Assembly (NCBI GenBank): GCA_031277315.1
Contig: JAITMP010000014.1
Span: 1 to 51,248 of the forward strand
DNA from: Zoogloeaceae bacterium
GTDB lineage: Bacteria; Pseudomonadota; Gammaproteobacteria; Burkholderiales; Rhodocyclaceae
Length of the DNA: 51,248 nt
Reading direction: 5' to 3'
A model generated the notes under the pieces. That model made no database searches. It saw only the letters and a list, made by a program, of their open reading frames with translations, and had not been told where the DNA came from. A program made the translations under genes and the position numbers. Positions 10,066 to 19,603 of the stretch are shown one piece after another. The first letter of the stretch is position 1; every line of letters starts with the position of its first letter.

Positions 10066-10320
10066 TTATATCTGGCGCAGCCGGTCGAGCATGCCGTTCA
10101 GCCGCGGGTCGCCGGTTTTCTCCCGGCCGCTTACCAGCTCCCACAGATCGTGGTCTTCCATCGCCACCAGGCGCGTCAGCGCCGCCTCGCTCTCCGCGTC
10201 GATGTCATGACCTTCATCGACGCGGCGCCAGTAACGCTGGAACATCAGATCCAGCTCCAGCAAGGCGCGGCGGCAATGCCAACGCAGACGCCGCAGACGC
10301 GCCGCACGCGCTTCATCCAT
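10066..10320 (-). CDS. sdhE: FAD assembly factor SdhE
   Basis: A small 84-residue protein of the SdhE/CptB family that helps attach FAD covalently to SdhA. The ATG overlaps the sdhB stop as TGATG, so translation is coupled; a TTG one codon earlier is also possible. The family's conserved RGxxE motif appears here as RALLE at residues 18-22, so the usual Gly is Ala. The remaining helical-bundle features, including LELDLMF and the DHDLWELVSG stretch, are normal. The position between sdhB and gltA is standard for Betaproteobacteria. Confidence 0.92.
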   Translation of the reverse strand: MDEARAARLRRLRWHCRRALLELDLMFQRYWRRVDEGHDIDAESEAALTRLVAMEDHDLWELVSGREKTGDPRLNGMLDRLRQI

Positions 10321-11030
10321 CAAACGATCCTGCTCACCATCAAATCCTTGATCTTGCCGATCGCCCGCGTCGGGTTAAGACCCTTCGGGCAGACATCGAC
10401 GCAATTCATGATGGTGTGGCAGCGGAACAGCCGGTACGGATCTTCGAGGTTGTCGAGACGCTCGTTGATCGCCTGATCGCGCGTGTCGGCGATGAAACGG
10501 TAAGCCTGCAAAAGACCGGCCGGGCCGACGAATTTATCCGGGTTCCACCAGAACGTCGGGCAGGCCGTGGAGCAGCAGGCGCACAGGATGCACTCATACA
10601 CCCCGTTTAATTCCTCGCGGTCTTCCGGCGTTTGCAGCCGCTCGGTTTCGGGCGGCGGATCGTTGTTGATGAGATACGGCTTGATCGAGTGGTATTGCGT
10701 GAAGAACTGGGTCATGTCCACGATCAGGTCGCGGATCACCGGCAGGCCGGGCAGCGGGCGCAGCACCACCGGCTCCTTGAGATCCTTCAGATCGGTCAGG
10801 CAGGCCAGTCCGTTGCGGCCATTGATGTTCACCGCGTCCGAGCCGCACACGCCCTCGCGGCAGGAGCGGCGGAAGGAGATCGAATCGTCTTTCGCCTTCA
10901 GCTTCACCAGCGCGTCGAGCAGCTTGCGGTCGGTGGCGTTCACCTCGACCGAAATGTCCTGCATGTAAGGTTTTTCGTCCCGCTCCGGGTCGTAGCGGTA
11001 AATCTTGAATTGCATGGTCCGCGTCGTCAT
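10320..11030 (-). CDS. sdhB: Succinate dehydrogenase iron-sulfur subunit
   Basis: Carries electrons from the flavoprotein to the membrane quinone site of complex II. All three cluster sites are visible in 236 residues: the [2Fe-2S] site uses Cys57, Cys62, Asp65 and Cys77 (SCREGVCGSDA), the Asp matching the E. coli enzyme; the [4Fe-4S] site is in CILCACCSTACP; the [3Fe-4S] site is in CHTIMNCVDVCPKG. GAGGAG precedes the ATG. It starts 13 bp after the sdhA stop and overlaps sdhE by one base. Confidence 0.98.
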   Translation of the reverse strand: MTTRTMQFKIYRYDPERDEKPYMQDISVEVNATDRKLLDALVKLKAKDDSISFRRSCREGVCGSDAVNINGRNGLACLTDLKDLKEPVVLRPLPGLPVIRDLIVDMTQFFTQYHSIKPYLINNDPPPETERLQTPEDREELNGVYECILCACCSTACPTFWWNPDKFVGPAGLLQAYRFIADTRDQAINERLDNLEDPYRLFRCHTIMNCVDVCPKGLNPTRAIGKIKDLMVSRIV

Positions 11031-11043
11031 TGTCTCGTGCTCC

Positions 11044-12828
11044 TCAGTACGCGCGCTTCTTCAGTTCGATGGTGCCGACGGTGAGCGGGTTCAGTTGCAC
11101 CGGCTTGTAGTCGAGGCGGTTGCCGTCCTTGAACCACAGGGTGTGCTTGAGCCAGTTCTTGTCGTCGCGGCCGTTGGGGTTCTCCGGCGTATCCGGCGCG
11201 TCGTCGCGGACGTGGGCGCCGCGCGATTCCTTGCGCGCCTCGGCCGAAACCATCGTCGCCACCGCCACTTCGATCAGGTTGTCGAGTTCCAGCGCCTCGG
11301 CGCGGGCGGTGTTGAAAACCTTCGACTTGTCCTTGATGCCGATGCGCTGCGCGTCCCGCTGCACGTCGAGAATCCTGGCGACGCCCTCTTTCAGCTTGTC
11401 GGCGAAGCGGAACACACCGCAGTGATTCTGCATGGTGCGCTGCATGGCGAGCAGCGTCTCGCGCACATCGGCGCCGTCCTTCTGCGTTTCGAGGCGGTCG
11501 AGGCGCGACAAGGTGCGCTCGATCGCTTCCTGCGGCACGGGCTTGTGCGCCTTGGCGGATTTTTTGACATCCTCGGCGGCGCTCTCGCCCGCCGACTTGC
11601 CGAACACCAGCAGGTCGAGCAGGGAATTGGTGCCGAGGCGGTTGGCGCCGTGCACTGAGGCGCAAGCGCATTCGCCGGCGGCGTAGAAGCCGGGCACGAT
11701 CGCATCCTTGCCGCCGCTCGGCGCCACCACCTGGGCGACATAATTGGTCGGAATGCCGCCCATCTGGTAATGGCAGGTCGGCACGACAGGGATCGGCTCC
11801 TTGATCGGATCGACGTTGGCGAACTGGATGGAAATCTCCCGGATGCCGGGCAGCCGCTGCATGATGACTTTCGGGTCGAGGTGCGTGATGTCGAGCAGCA
11901 CGAAATCCTTGTGCGGGCCGCAGCCGCGCCCCTCGTTGATCTCGGTCACCATCGCGCGCGAGACGACATCGCGCGAAGCAAGATCCTTGGCGTTGGGCGC
12001 GTAACGCTCCATGAAACGCTCGCCGGCGCTGTTGCGCAGAATGCCGCCCTCGCCACGCACGCCCTCGGTGATGAGTACGCCAGCGCCGGCGACGCCGGTC
12101 GGGTGGAACTGCCAGAACTCCATGTCTTCGAGCGGAATGCCGGCGCGCGCCGCCATGCCGGGGCCGTCGCCGGTGTTGATGAAGGCGTTGGTCGAGGAAT
12201 GGTAGATGCGCCCCGCGCCGCCGGTGGCGAAGATGGTGGCCTTGGCCTGAAAGGCGACGATCTCGCCGGTTTCCATTTCCAGCGCCGTGACGCCGAGCAC
12301 TTCGCCTTCGGCGTCGCGGATCAGGTCGAGCGCCATCCATTCGACGAAGAACTGGGTGTTGGCCCGCACGTTGCGCTGATAGAGCGCGTGCAGCATGGCG
12401 TGGCCGGTGCGGTCGGCGGCGGCGCAGGAGCGGCGCACCGGCTTCTCGCCGAAATTCGACATGTGGCCGCCGAAGGGACGCTGGTAAATCTTGCCGGCGT
12501 CGGTGCGGTCGAAGGGCATACCGTAGTGTTCAAGCTCGATCACCACCTCGTTGGCCTTGCGGCACATGAATTCGATGGCGTCCTGATCGCCGAGCCAGTC
12601 CGAACCCTTGACGGTGTCGTACATGTGCCAGTGCCAGTGATCCTCCTCGGAATTGCCGAGGCTCGCCGCCACCCCGCCTTGCGCGGCGACGGTGTGCGAG
12701 CGGGTCGGAAACACCTTGGTGAGCACGGCTGTCCTGAGACCGGATTCGGACAGTTGCAGCGCGGCGCGCAGGCCGGCGCCGCCGGCGCCGACGATCACTG
12801 CGTCGAAAGTGCGTTGAGTAATCTTCAC
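11044..12828 (-). CDS. sdhA: Succinate dehydrogenase flavoprotein subunit
   Basis: Catalytic subunit of complex II, oxidising succinate to fumarate on the cytoplasmic face of the membrane. It has 594 residues, with the Rossmann GAGGAG at 14-19 and the covalent-FAD His45 in SHTVAAQGG. The start is GTG at 12828, directly after the sdhD TAA, with GGAGG 6 bases upstream inside the end of sdhD. The C-terminal part ends in ELKKRAY, as usual for proteobacterial SdhA. Gene order and the presence of SdhE next door separate it from fumarate reductase. Confidence 0.98.
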   Translation of the reverse strand: MKITQRTFDAVIVGAGGAGLRAALQLSESGLRTAVLTKVFPTRSHTVAAQGGVAASLGNSEEDHWHWHMYDTVKGSDWLGDQDAIEFMCRKANEVVIELEHYGMPFDRTDAGKIYQRPFGGHMSNFGEKPVRRSCAAADRTGHAMLHALYQRNVRANTQFFVEWMALDLIRDAEGEVLGVTALEMETGEIVAFQAKATIFATGGAGRIYHSSTNAFINTGDGPGMAARAGIPLEDMEFWQFHPTGVAGAGVLITEGVRGEGGILRNSAGERFMERYAPNAKDLASRDVVSRAMVTEINEGRGCGPHKDFVLLDITHLDPKVIMQRLPGIREISIQFANVDPIKEPIPVVPTCHYQMGGIPTNYVAQVVAPSGGKDAIVPGFYAAGECACASVHGANRLGTNSLLDLLVFGKSAGESAAEDVKKSAKAHKPVPQEAIERTLSRLDRLETQKDGADVRETLLAMQRTMQNHCGVFRFADKLKEGVARILDVQRDAQRIGIKDKSKVFNTARAEALELDNLIEVAVATMVSAEARKESRGAHVRDDAPDTPENPNGRDDKNWLKHTLWFKDGNRLDYKPVQLNPLTVGTIELKKRAY

Positions 12829-13176
12829 TTACAGCCTCCAGAGAATCGATACCGCCCAGCCGGTGTAACCGATGAGGGCGAGAAGCGTGAGGATGTGCAG
12901 CGCGAAGCGAAGGCTGGTCGGCTTGGCGTAGTCCATCCAGATGTCACGCACGCCAACCCAGGCGTGATACATCAGGTTGACGATGAAAAGAAAGGTGAGA
13001 AAGCGCATCAGGCCGCCCGCCATGAAAGCGCGCCAGCCGGCGTAATCAAGCTCCCCCTGACCGAGCAGCAGGATGATGAAGACGAGGCAGTAGACCACCA
13101 TGAAGACGGCGGAAATGCGCTGTATCAGCCAGTCTTTCAGGCCGTAGTGCGCGCCGACGATGATTTTGTTCACCAT
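12829..13176 (-). CDS. sdhD: Succinate dehydrogenase membrane anchor subunit D
   Basis: A 115-residue membrane anchor with three hydrophobic helices. DWLIQRISAV near the N-terminus and MYHAWVGVRDIWMDY mid-protein are typical of SdhD, the latter carrying the heme-ligand His. ATG 13176 has GGGAG upstream; the longer open frame upstream of it is sdhC read in another frame. It overlaps the end of sdhC by 7 bp and abuts sdhA with no gap, so the sdh genes are tightly coupled. Confidence 0.95.
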   Translation of the reverse strand: MVNKIIVGAHYGLKDWLIQRISAVFMVVYCLVFIILLLGQGELDYAGWRAFMAGGLMRFLTFLFIVNLMYHAWVGVRDIWMDYAKPTSLRFALHILTLLALIGYTGWAVSILWRL

Positions 13177-13559
13177 AGTTTGACTCCCAGAATCACGGTC
13201 AGGAGAAGGCTCACCGCCATCACGACGTTGGCGCTGGCACGCGCCGGCTTCAGGTCGCCGCCCATGCCCAGATCGAGCAGCAGGATGCGGATGCCCATGC
13301 AGAAGTGGTGCAGGAAGGCCCACAACAGGCCGAGCAGCACCAGCTTCGCCAGCGGATGAGCGACAACGGACTGGAGCGTGGCGAACCCGGAAGCGGATTC
13401 CAGACTCAAGTCCAGCAGCCAGATCAGGAACGGCAGCATGATGAACAGGCCGGCCCCGCTGACGCGATGCAATATCGACGCGATGGCCGGCATCGGCTGC
13501 TTGATGACGAACAGATTGAGATGCTTCGGACGCGCTTTTTTCATGGTCATTTCGGACAT
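13170..13559 (-). CDS. sdhC: Succinate dehydrogenase cytochrome b556 subunit
   Basis: First gene of the operon. The protein has 129 residues with three membrane helices. The signature SILHRVSGAGLF (about 29-40) contains residues of the quinone and heme pocket, and HHFCMGIRILLLDLG provides the heme-ligand His. The start at ATG 13559 has AGGGGA upstream; a longer in-frame start would add 22 residues unlike the family. With sdhD it anchors complex II and binds heme b and ubiquinone. Confidence 0.96.
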   Translation of the reverse strand: MSEMTMKKARPKHLNLFVIKQPMPAIASILHRVSGAGLFIMLPFLIWLLDLSLESASGFATLQSVVAHPLAKLVLLGLLWAFLHHFCMGIRILLLDLGMGGDLKPARASANVVMAVSLLLTVILGVKLW

Positions 13560-13636
13560 AGGCAATTTCCCCTGCGTTATGCGGCGCGGCATGAAGGGTG
13601 GCATGCGGCGCGCCGCGATCCCCAAACGAGTTGTTG

Positions 13637-13642
13637 ATTATA
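13637..13642 (-). promoter_or_regulatory. Likely -10 box of the sdh operon promoter
   Basis: Read on the minus strand the bases form a perfect TATAAT about 78 bp before the sdhC ATG, in the 112-bp gap after the GntR gene. The hexamer 17 bp upstream (AGAACC) is a poor -35, so the promoter may depend on an activator or on the GntR regulator. Confidence 0.45.
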
Positions 13643-13671
13643 ACTGTCCATCTTGGGCCGGTTCTCCGGTT

Positions 13672-14451
13672 TCAACTCAACTCGTTCAGATAATAATGTC
13701 CGGTGGTGGCGTACAAACCACGCCGCCACTCCACCGGCCTGTCATCGTAAGTGTAGGTCACCCGCTCGACCGACAGCAGCGGGCTGCCTTCCTCGACGGC
13801 CAACTGCTCCGCCGAGCTGCGGTCCGCCGCCACGGCGCGGATGCGTTCTTCGGCGCGGATCATGCGCACGCCGAAACGGCTCTCGAACAAACTGTAGAGC
13901 GAACCCTGATATTCGCGCAGAACGTCCAGCGACAGCCCCTGGAACATTTCTCCCGGCAAATAGATTTCATCGAGCACCACCGGCTTGCCGTCGAATTTCA
14001 GCGCGCGGCGGACGATGGTGATCGGCGCGCCGAGCGCGATGTTCAGAATGCGGGCCGCTTCCTGGCCGGCCTTGGCGCGCCAGCATTCGAGCGGCACGCT
14101 GTGCGGCACGGCGACGCCGCCCTCGTTCGGCACGACGCGCAGAAAGCGGAAGAAAGCGCGTGGATCGTTGTGCGAGGCGACATACGTCCCCTTCCCCTGC
14201 TTGCGCACGACCAGATTTTCAGCCGCCATTTCGTCGATGGCCTTGCGCACCGTGCCCTGGCTGACGTTGAAGCGCATCGCCAGTTCCACCTCGCTCGGGA
14301 TGGCTTCGCCGGGACGCCACTCGCTGGATGCCAGCCCTTGCATGATGAGGCTCTTGATCTGGCGGTAGAGCGGGCTAAAGGTTGGAGATAAAGTTGAAGA
14401 CACAGTTGCAGCCGTGGTTGAGTAAGAACGGTCAACAGTCGAAGCAATCAA
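13672..14451 (-). CDS. GntR/HutC-family transcriptional regulator of the TCA genes
   Basis: A one-domain-plus-effector regulator: an N-terminal winged helix-turn-helix (PLYRQIKSLIMQ... to GKGTYVA) followed by a UTRA ligand-binding domain ending in GLYATTGHYYLNELS. It lies upstream of sdhC on the same strand and divergent from mdh, so it probably controls one or both; the ligand is unknown. No ATG gives the full domain: the frame opens with TTG at 14451, and a GTG at 14403 would start just before the conserved LSPTFSPLYRQ stretch. Neither has a good ribosome site, so the start is uncertain. An 18-bp palindrome upstream is a candidate binding site. Confidence 0.88.
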   Translation of the reverse strand: MIASTVDRSYSTTAATVSSTLSPTFSPLYRQIKSLIMQGLASSEWRPGEAIPSEVELAMRFNVSQGTVRKAIDEMAAENLVVRKQGKGTYVASHNDPRAFFRFLRVVPNEGGVAVPHSVPLECWRAKAGQEAARILNIALGAPITIVRRALKFDGKPVVLDEIYLPGEMFQGLSLDVLREYQGSLYSLFESRFGVRMIRAEERIRAVAADRSSAEQLAVEEGSPLLSVERVTYTYDDRPVEWRRGLYATTGHYYLNELS

Positions 14452-14524
14452 AAAAACGGGCTGGAAACACGTGTGACATGCGGAAATTTCAACACAAAAA
14501 AACTTCCGCGTCCATATGTTTGTT

Positions 14525-14542
14525 ATGTTTTATATAAGACAT
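14525..14542. promoter_or_regulatory. 18-bp palindromic operator between gntR and mdh
   Basis: ATGTTTTATATAAGACAT is an inverted repeat with one mismatch between half-sites. It lies 11 bp upstream of the -35 box of the mdh promoter and contains a TATATA that could serve as the -10 of the divergent GntR gene. The size and symmetry suit a dimeric GntR-family regulator, which would then repress itself and tune mdh. The pairing of this site with this regulator is inferred from position. Confidence 0.6.
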
Positions 14543-14552
14543 TAGATACTAA

Positions 14553-14581
14553 TTGACACGCTGTAAAAAGAATTCTACTAT
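14553..14581 (+). promoter_or_regulatory. Sigma-70 promoter of mdh
   Basis: A consensus TTGACA at 14553-14558 is followed after exactly 17 bp by TACTAT at 14576-14581. Transcription would start near 14588, leaving a leader of about 125 bases before the mdh ATG. It probably serves mdh, the CitE-like gene and acnB. Confidence 0.75.
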
Positions 14582-14714
14582 TTTCGGCGTTCCCGGCTGG
14601 CGTAAAAATCGTCGTTCCTGTCCGGCATTCCGGTGCGCTCGTTTCCATTCGGGGTATCCATCCCGTATGTGAACGAAACGCCGTTTCAACAACCTGAATC
14701 GAGGATTCTCTCTC

Positions 14715-15704
14715 ATGGCCAAAGCCCCCGTTCGTGTCACCGTCACCGGCGCCGCCGGACAAATCGGTTATGCCCTGCTGTTCCGCATCGCCAGCGGCGA
14801 AATGCTCGGCAAAGATCAGCCTGTCATCCTGCAAATGCTCGAATTGCCGATGGAGAAAGCCCAGGCCGCGCTGAAAGGCGTCATGATGGAGCTGGAAGAT
14901 TGCGCCTTCCCGCTGCTCGCCGGCATGGTCGGCACATCTGATCCGATGGTCGCCTTCAAGAACACCGATTACGCCCTGCTGGTCGGCGCCAAGCCGCGCG
15001 GCCCCGGCATGGAGCGCAAAGACCTGCTGCTCGAAAACGCCAAGATTTTCATCGAGCAGGGAAAGGCGCTCAACGCCGCCGCCTCGCGTGATGTGCGTGT
15101 GCTGGTGGTTGGCAATCCGGCCAACACCAACGCCTATATCGCCATGCGCTCGGCGCCCGATCTGCCGAAGAAAAATTTCACCGCCATGCTGCGCCTCGAC
15201 CACAACCGCGCCATCTCGCAACTGGCCGCCCGCACCGGCAAGACCGTTGCCGACATCGAGAAGATGATCGTCTGGGGCAACCACTCGCCGACCATGTATC
15301 CCGACATCCGCTTCTGCACGGTTGCCGGCCAGCCCGCGCCGCAGGCCGTCGCCGACGAAGCCTGGTACAAGAACGAGTACATCCCGAAAGTCGGCAAGCG
15401 CGGCGCCGCCATCATCGAAGCGCGCGGCGCTTCTTCCGCCGCCTCCGCCGCCAACGCCGCCATCGACCACATGCGCGACTGGGCGCTCGGCACCGGCAGC
15501 AAGTGGGTCACGATGGGCGTGCCTTCCGACGGCAGCTACGGCATTCCGCAAGACATCGTGTATGGCGTGCCGGTCACCTGCGCCGGCGGCGAATACACCC
15601 GCGTCAGCGGCCTCGCCATCGACGACTACTCTCGTGTCATGATGGATAAAACGCTTGCCGAACTGAAGGAAGAACAAGCCGGCGTCGCCGGCATGCTCGG
15701 CTGA
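14715..15704 (+). CDS. mdh: Malate dehydrogenase
   Basis: NAD-dependent enzyme interconverting malate and oxaloacetate. It has 329 residues, as expected for the long-chain type found in Betaproteobacteria. The NAD-binding [12 protein letters not shown] is at the N-terminus, the substrate arginines are in the [12 protein letters not shown] region, and the catalytic His is in [17 protein letters not shown] lies before ATG 14715. It is the first gene of a rightward group with the CitE-like lyase and acnB and is divergent from the regulator of the sdh operon. Confidence 0.97.
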   Translation: MAKAPVRVTVTGAAGQIGYALLFRIASGEMLGKDQPVILQMLELPMEKAQAALKGVMMELEDCAFPLLAGMVGTSDPMVAFKNTDYALLVGAKPRGPGMERKDLLLENAKIFIEQGKALNAAASRDVRVLVVGNPANTNAYIAMRSAPDLPKKNFTAMLRLDHNRAISQLAARTGKTVADIEKMIVWGNHSPTMYPDIRFCTVAGQPAPQAVADEAWYKNEYIPKVGKRGAAIIEARGASSAASAANAAIDHMRDWALGTGSKWVTMGVPSDGSYGIPQDIVYGVPVTCAGGEYTRVSGLAIDDYSRVMMDKTLAELKEEQAGVAGMLG

Positions 15705-15754
15705 AACGCTCAGGCACACGGATCGACGGAACAGGCAAGGCGGAGGAACGCACC

Positions 15755-16786
15755 GTGAGCGTCGCGCCTTGCCCTGCTCCGCCTGCCGCCGCCGCTCCGC
15801 ATCCCGCCGCCATTCTCTACCGCGAAACCCGGCCTTTCCCGGCGCTGCCGGTCTGCGAGCACTACGCCGGGAATGAAAAACTGATGCGCCGGGCGCTCGC
15901 CTTGCAGCACACGCTCGGCCCGGTTTTCGACCTCACCTGCGATTGCGAGGACGGCGCGCCGGCGGGCGCTGAAATCGACCAGGCCAAATTGATCGCCTCG
16001 GTGATCGCAAGCGCCGACAACCGCTTTGGCCGCATCGGCGCGCGCATCCACGACATCGCCCATCCGCACTGGCGCGACGAGCTGGACATCATCGTCAGCG
16101 CCGCCGGCGACCGGCTCGCCTACGTCACCTTCCCCAAAGCCGGCGGCCGTCAGGATGTGCAACTGATGCTGATGACGCTTGCCGCCATCGTCAAGGCGAA
16201 TGGCATTGAACAGCCGATCCCCGCCCACGTGCTGATCGAAACCCACGGCGCGTTGCGCGAAGTGGAGGAGATCGCCGCCCTGCCCGGCATCGAGACGCTG
16301 GATTTCGGCCTGATGGATTTCGTCAGCGGCCATCACGGCGCGATTCCGGCTTCGGCCATGCGCAGCCCCGGCCAATTCACCCACCCGCTGGTGGCGCGCG
16401 CCAAGTGCGCCATCGCCGCCGCCGCGCTCGGCCACGGCCTGGTGCCCGCGCACAACGTCACCACCGAACTGCGCGACGCGCAGGCAACCTGGGCCGACGC
16501 CCGCCGCGCCCGCGACGAATTCGGCTATCTGCGCATGTGGAGCATCCACCCGAACCAGATCGAACCGATCATCGACGCCATGCGGCCCGGCTTTGATGAA
16601 GTCAGCGCCGCCGCCGCGATCCTGATCGCCGCGCAAGCCGCTGACTGGGGGCCGATCCGCCAGGACGACCGCCTGCACGACCGCGCCTCGTACCGTTATT
16701 ACTGGGAACTGCTGCAACGCGCCCGCGTCACCGGCATGGATGTGCCGGACGAAGCGCGGCGGCGGTTCTTTTCCGCAACCGCATGA
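15755..16786 (+). CDS. CitE-like lyase of the HpcH/HpaI aldolase family
   Basis: A 343-residue TIM-barrel protein related to citrate lyase beta subunits and malyl-CoA or citramalyl-CoA lyases. The acidic metal-binding stretch [11 protein letters not shown] and the barrel segments [16 protein letters not shown] and [11 protein letters not shown] are visible. The start is GTG with GGAGGAAC 7 bases upstream. The protein stands alone; no citrate lyase alpha or acyl-carrier subunit is nearby, so it is probably a CoA-ester lyase rather than part of citrate lyase. It lies 50 bp after mdh and 25 bp before acnB, which suggests a role near malate, citramalate or methylcitrate metabolism. The substrate cannot be read from the sequence. 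Confidence 0.82.
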   Translation: MSVAPCPAPPAAAAPHPAAILYRETRPFPALPVCEHYAGNEKLMRRALALQHTLGPVFDLTCDCEDGAPAGAEIDQAKLIASVIASADNRFGRIGARIHDIAHPHWRDELDIIVSAAGDRLAYVTFPKAGGRQDVQLMLMTLAAIVKANGIEQPIPAHVLIETHGALREVEEIAALPGIETLDFGLMDFVSGHHGAIPASAMRSPGQFTHPLVARAKCAIAAAALGHGLVPAHNVTTELRDAQATWADARRARDEFGYLRMWSIHPNQIEPIIDAMRPGFDEVSAAAAILIAAQAADWGPIRQDDRLHDRASYRYYWELLQRARVTGMDVPDEARRRFFSATA

Positions 16787-16811
16787 CTGCCTGTTTCGAG
16801 AGGACTCCCCC

Positions 16812-19394
16812 ATGCTAGAAGCCTATCGCGCCCATGTCGCCGAACGCGCCGCCCTCGGCATTCCGCCCCTGCCCCTCACCGCTGAACAGACCCGGGATCT
16901 GGTCGGCCTGCTGCAGCATCCGCCGAAAGGGGAAGAAGCATTTCTGGTCGAACTGCTCACTTACCGCGTGCCGGCCGGCGTGGACGATGCCGCCAAGGTG
17001 AAAGCCGCCTTTCTGGCGAAAACCGCCAAGGGCGAGGAAGCCTGCGCGCTCATCCCGCGCGAGAAAGCGACGCAACTTCTCGGCACCATGCTCGGCGGCT
17101 ACAACGTCAAGCCGCTGATCGACCTGCTCGACGACAGCGCCGTCGGCGCCATCGCCGCGCAGGCTCTGAAAGGCACGCTGCTGATGTTCGATTACTTTCA
17201 CGATGTCGCCGAAAAAGCCAAACAGGGCAACGCCAACGCCCGCTCGGTGATGCAAAGCTGGGCCGATGCTGAATGGTTTACCTCGCGCCCCGAGCTGGCG
17301 GAGAAAATTACCGTCACCGTCTTCAAGGTCAGCGGCGAAACCAACACCGACGACCTCTCGCCCGCGCCCGACGCCTGGAGCCGCCCGGACATTCCGTTGC
17401 ACGGCCTGGCGATGCTGAAGAATCCGCGCGAAGGCATCGTCCCGGAAAAGCCGGGCGAGCGCGGCCCGATCAAGCTGATCGCGGACCTGAAACAGAAAGG
17501 CCATCCGGTCGCCTATGTCGGCGATGTCGTCGGCACCGGCTCCTCGCGCAAATCCGCCACCAACTCCGTGATCTGGTGGACCGGCGAAGACATTCCCTTC
17601 GTGCCCAACAAGCGTTACGGCGGCTTCTGCCTCGGCGGCAAAATCGCGCCGATCTTCTTCAACACGCAGGAAGACGCCGGCGCCTTCCCGATCGAGTGCG
17701 ACGTCGCCCAGATGGCGACGGGTGATGTCATCGACATCTACCCCTACGCGAAGAAGATCGAAAAGAACGGCCAGGTCATCGCCACGTTCACTTACAAATC
17801 CGAAGTGCTGCTGGATGAAGTGCGCGCCGGCGGGCGCATCAACCTCATCATCGGCCGCGGCCTCACCGCCCGTGCGCGCGAGGCGCTCGGCCTGCCGCCC
17901 TCGACCCTGTTCCGCCTGCCGCAAGCGCCGCGCGATTCCGGCAAGGGCTTCTCGCTCGCGCAGAAAATGGTTGGCCGCGCCTGCGGCCTGCCCGAAGGCC
18001 AGGGCATGCGCCCCGGCGCTTACTGCGAACCGAAAATGACATCCGTCGGCTCGCAAGACACCACCGGCCCGATGACGCGCGACGAACTGAAAGATCTCGC
18101 CTGCCTTGGCTTCTCCGCCGATCTGGTGATGCAATCCTTCTGCCACACCGCCGCCTACCCGAAGAAGATCGACGTCAAGATGCACCACGAGCTGCCGGGC
18201 TTCATCTCGACGCGCGGCGGCGTCGCCCTGCGACCCGGCGACGGCGTCATCCACTCCTGGCTGAACCGCCTCTTGCTGCCGGATACCGTCGGCACCGGCG
18301 GCGATTCGCACACCCGCTTCCCGATCGGCATTTCCTTCCCGGCCGGTTCCGGCCTCGTCGCCTTCGCCGCCGCCACCGGCGTGATGCCGCTCGACATGCC
18401 CGAATCGGTGCTGGTGCGCTTCAAAGGCTCGATGGCCGACGCCACCCGGCGCGGCATCACCCTGCGTGATCTGGTCAACGCCATTCCCTACTACGCCATC
18501 AAGCAAGGCCTGCTGACGGTCGAGAAGAAAGGCAAGAAAAACATTTTCTCCGGCCGCATTCTTGAAATCGAAGGACTGCCCGATCTGAAAGTCGAGCAAG
18601 CCTTTGAACTGACCGACGCCTCCGCCGAACGCTCCGCCGCCGGCTGCACCGTGCACCTGAACAAGGAGCCGGTGATCGAATACATCCAGAGCAACATCGC
18701 GCTCATGAAATGGATGATCGCCCAAGGCTATCAGGACGCGCGCACCCTGCAACGCCGCATCGCCGCGCAAGAAGCCTGGCTGAAGAACCCGCAACTGCTC
18801 AAGGCCGACGCCGACGCCGAATACGCCGCCGTGATCGACATCGACCTCGCCGATGTCAAGGAACCGGTCGTCGCCTGCCCGAACGACCCGGACGACGTCA
18901 AGCTGCTGTCCGATGTCGCCGGCAACAAGATTGACGAAGTGTTCATCGGCTCCTGCATGACCAACATCGGCCACTTCCGCGCCGCCGGCAAAGTGCTCGA
19001 AGGCCGGACGGATATTCCCGTCCGCCTGTGGATCGCCCCGCCGACCAAGATGGACGCCGCCCTCCTCAGCGAAGAAGGCTACTACGCCACCTTCGGCAAG
19101 GCTGGCGCGCGCATGGAAATGCCCGGCTGCTCGCTGTGCATGGGCAACCAGGCGCAGATCAAAAAAGGCAGCACCGCGATGTCGACCTCGACGCGCAACT
19201 TCCCCAACCGCCTCGGCGTCGACACCCGCGTCTACCTCGGCAGCGCCGAACTCGCCGCCGTCTGCGCCCTGATGGGCAAAATCCCGACCGCCGCCGAATA
19301 CCTGGAGCAAGTCAACAACGTCAACCAGAAAGCCGCCGACGTCTACCGCTACATGAACTTCGACCAGATACCCGAGTTCGTCAACGCAGGCTGA
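16812..19394 (+). CDS. acnB: Bifunctional aconitate hydratase 2 / 2-methylisocitrate dehydratase
   Basis: Converts citrate to isocitrate and usually also 2-methylaconitate to methylisocitrate. The protein has 860 residues and the AcnB domain order: an N-terminal HEAT-like domain, a swivel domain ([20 protein letters not shown] region) and the catalytic core. Cluster cysteines lie in [14 protein letters not shown] and in [11 protein letters not shown] near the C-terminus. ATG 16812 follows GAGAGGA; an upstream in-frame start overlapping the previous gene would add 24 unrelated residues. It closes the mdh transcript and is followed by a strong terminator. AcnB proteins can act as iron-responsive RNA binders when the cluster is lost. 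Confidence 0.97.
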   Translation: MLEAYRAHVAERAALGIPPLPLTAEQTRDLVGLLQHPPKGEEAFLVELLTYRVPAGVDDAAKVKAAFLAKTAKGEEACALIPREKATQLLGTMLGGYNVKPLIDLLDDSAVGAIAAQALKGTLLMFDYFHDVAEKAKQGNANARSVMQSWADAEWFTSRPELAEKITVTVFKVSGETNTDDLSPAPDAWSRPDIPLHGLAMLKNPREGIVPEKPGERGPIKLIADLKQKGHPVAYVGDVVGTGSSRKSATNSVIWWTGEDIPFVPNKRYGGFCLGGKIAPIFFNTQEDAGAFPIECDVAQMATGDVIDIYPYAKKIEKNGQVIATFTYKSEVLLDEVRAGGRINLIIGRGLTARAREALGLPPSTLFRLPQAPRDSGKGFSLAQKMVGRACGLPEGQGMRPGAYCEPKMTSVGSQDTTGPMTRDELKDLACLGFSADLVMQSFCHTAAYPKKIDVKMHHELPGFISTRGGVALRPGDGVIHSWLNRLLLPDTVGTGGDSHTRFPIGISFPAGSGLVAFAAATGVMPLDMPESVLVRFKGSMADATRRGITLRDLVNAIPYYAIKQGLLTVEKKGKKNIFSGRILEIEGLPDLKVEQAFELTDASAERSAAGCTVHLNKEPVIEYIQSNIALMKWMIAQGYQDARTLQRRIAAQEAWLKNPQLLKADADAEYAAVIDIDLADVKEPVVACPNDPDDVKLLSDVAGNKIDEVFIGSCMTNIGHFRAAGKVLEGRTDIPVRLWIAPPTKMDAALLSEEGYYATFGKAGARMEMPGCSLCMGNQAQIKKGSTAMSTSTRNFPNRLGVDTRVYLGSAELAAVCALMGKIPTAAEYLEQVNNVNQKAADVYRYMNFDQIPEFVNAG

Positions 19395-19433
19395 AAACCT
19401 GCCGCCAAAGAACGGCATCAACCACCCCCTTCC

Positions 19434-19463
19434 AAGGCCCCTCCGTTCCGAGGGGCCTTTTTT
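19434..19463 (+). terminator. Rho-independent terminator after acnB
   Basis: A 9-bp perfect stem (AAGGCCCCT with AGGGGCCTT, 8-base loop) is followed by a run of six T. It lies 39 bp after the acnB stop and should end the mdh-acnB transcript. Confidence 0.9.
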
Positions 19464-19529
19464 ATGGCGGAGAAGGTTGCAGGTGGGGTTCGAAAAGATA
19501 ACTGGGAAAGCGATCAATCGAAGATGAAC

Positions 19530-19559
19530 TTGCAATTTCGCTTTATTAAATTATAAAAT
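19530..19559 (+). promoter_or_regulatory. Probable promoter of the fic gene
   Basis: TTGCAA at 19530-19535 is followed by TATAAA (16-bp spacing) or TAAAAT (18-bp spacing) in an AT-rich stretch just after the acnB terminator and about 45 bp before the fic ATG. Confidence 0.5.
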
Positions 19560-19603
19560 ACAAGCAAATTTGTAATTTGATACCTCGAAATTTCAACTTC
19601 ACC

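Noticed and set aside
16815-19535. 906-codon open frame on the minus strand opposite acnB
   Set aside because: Same GC-driven antisense effect; acnB is complete on the plus strand.
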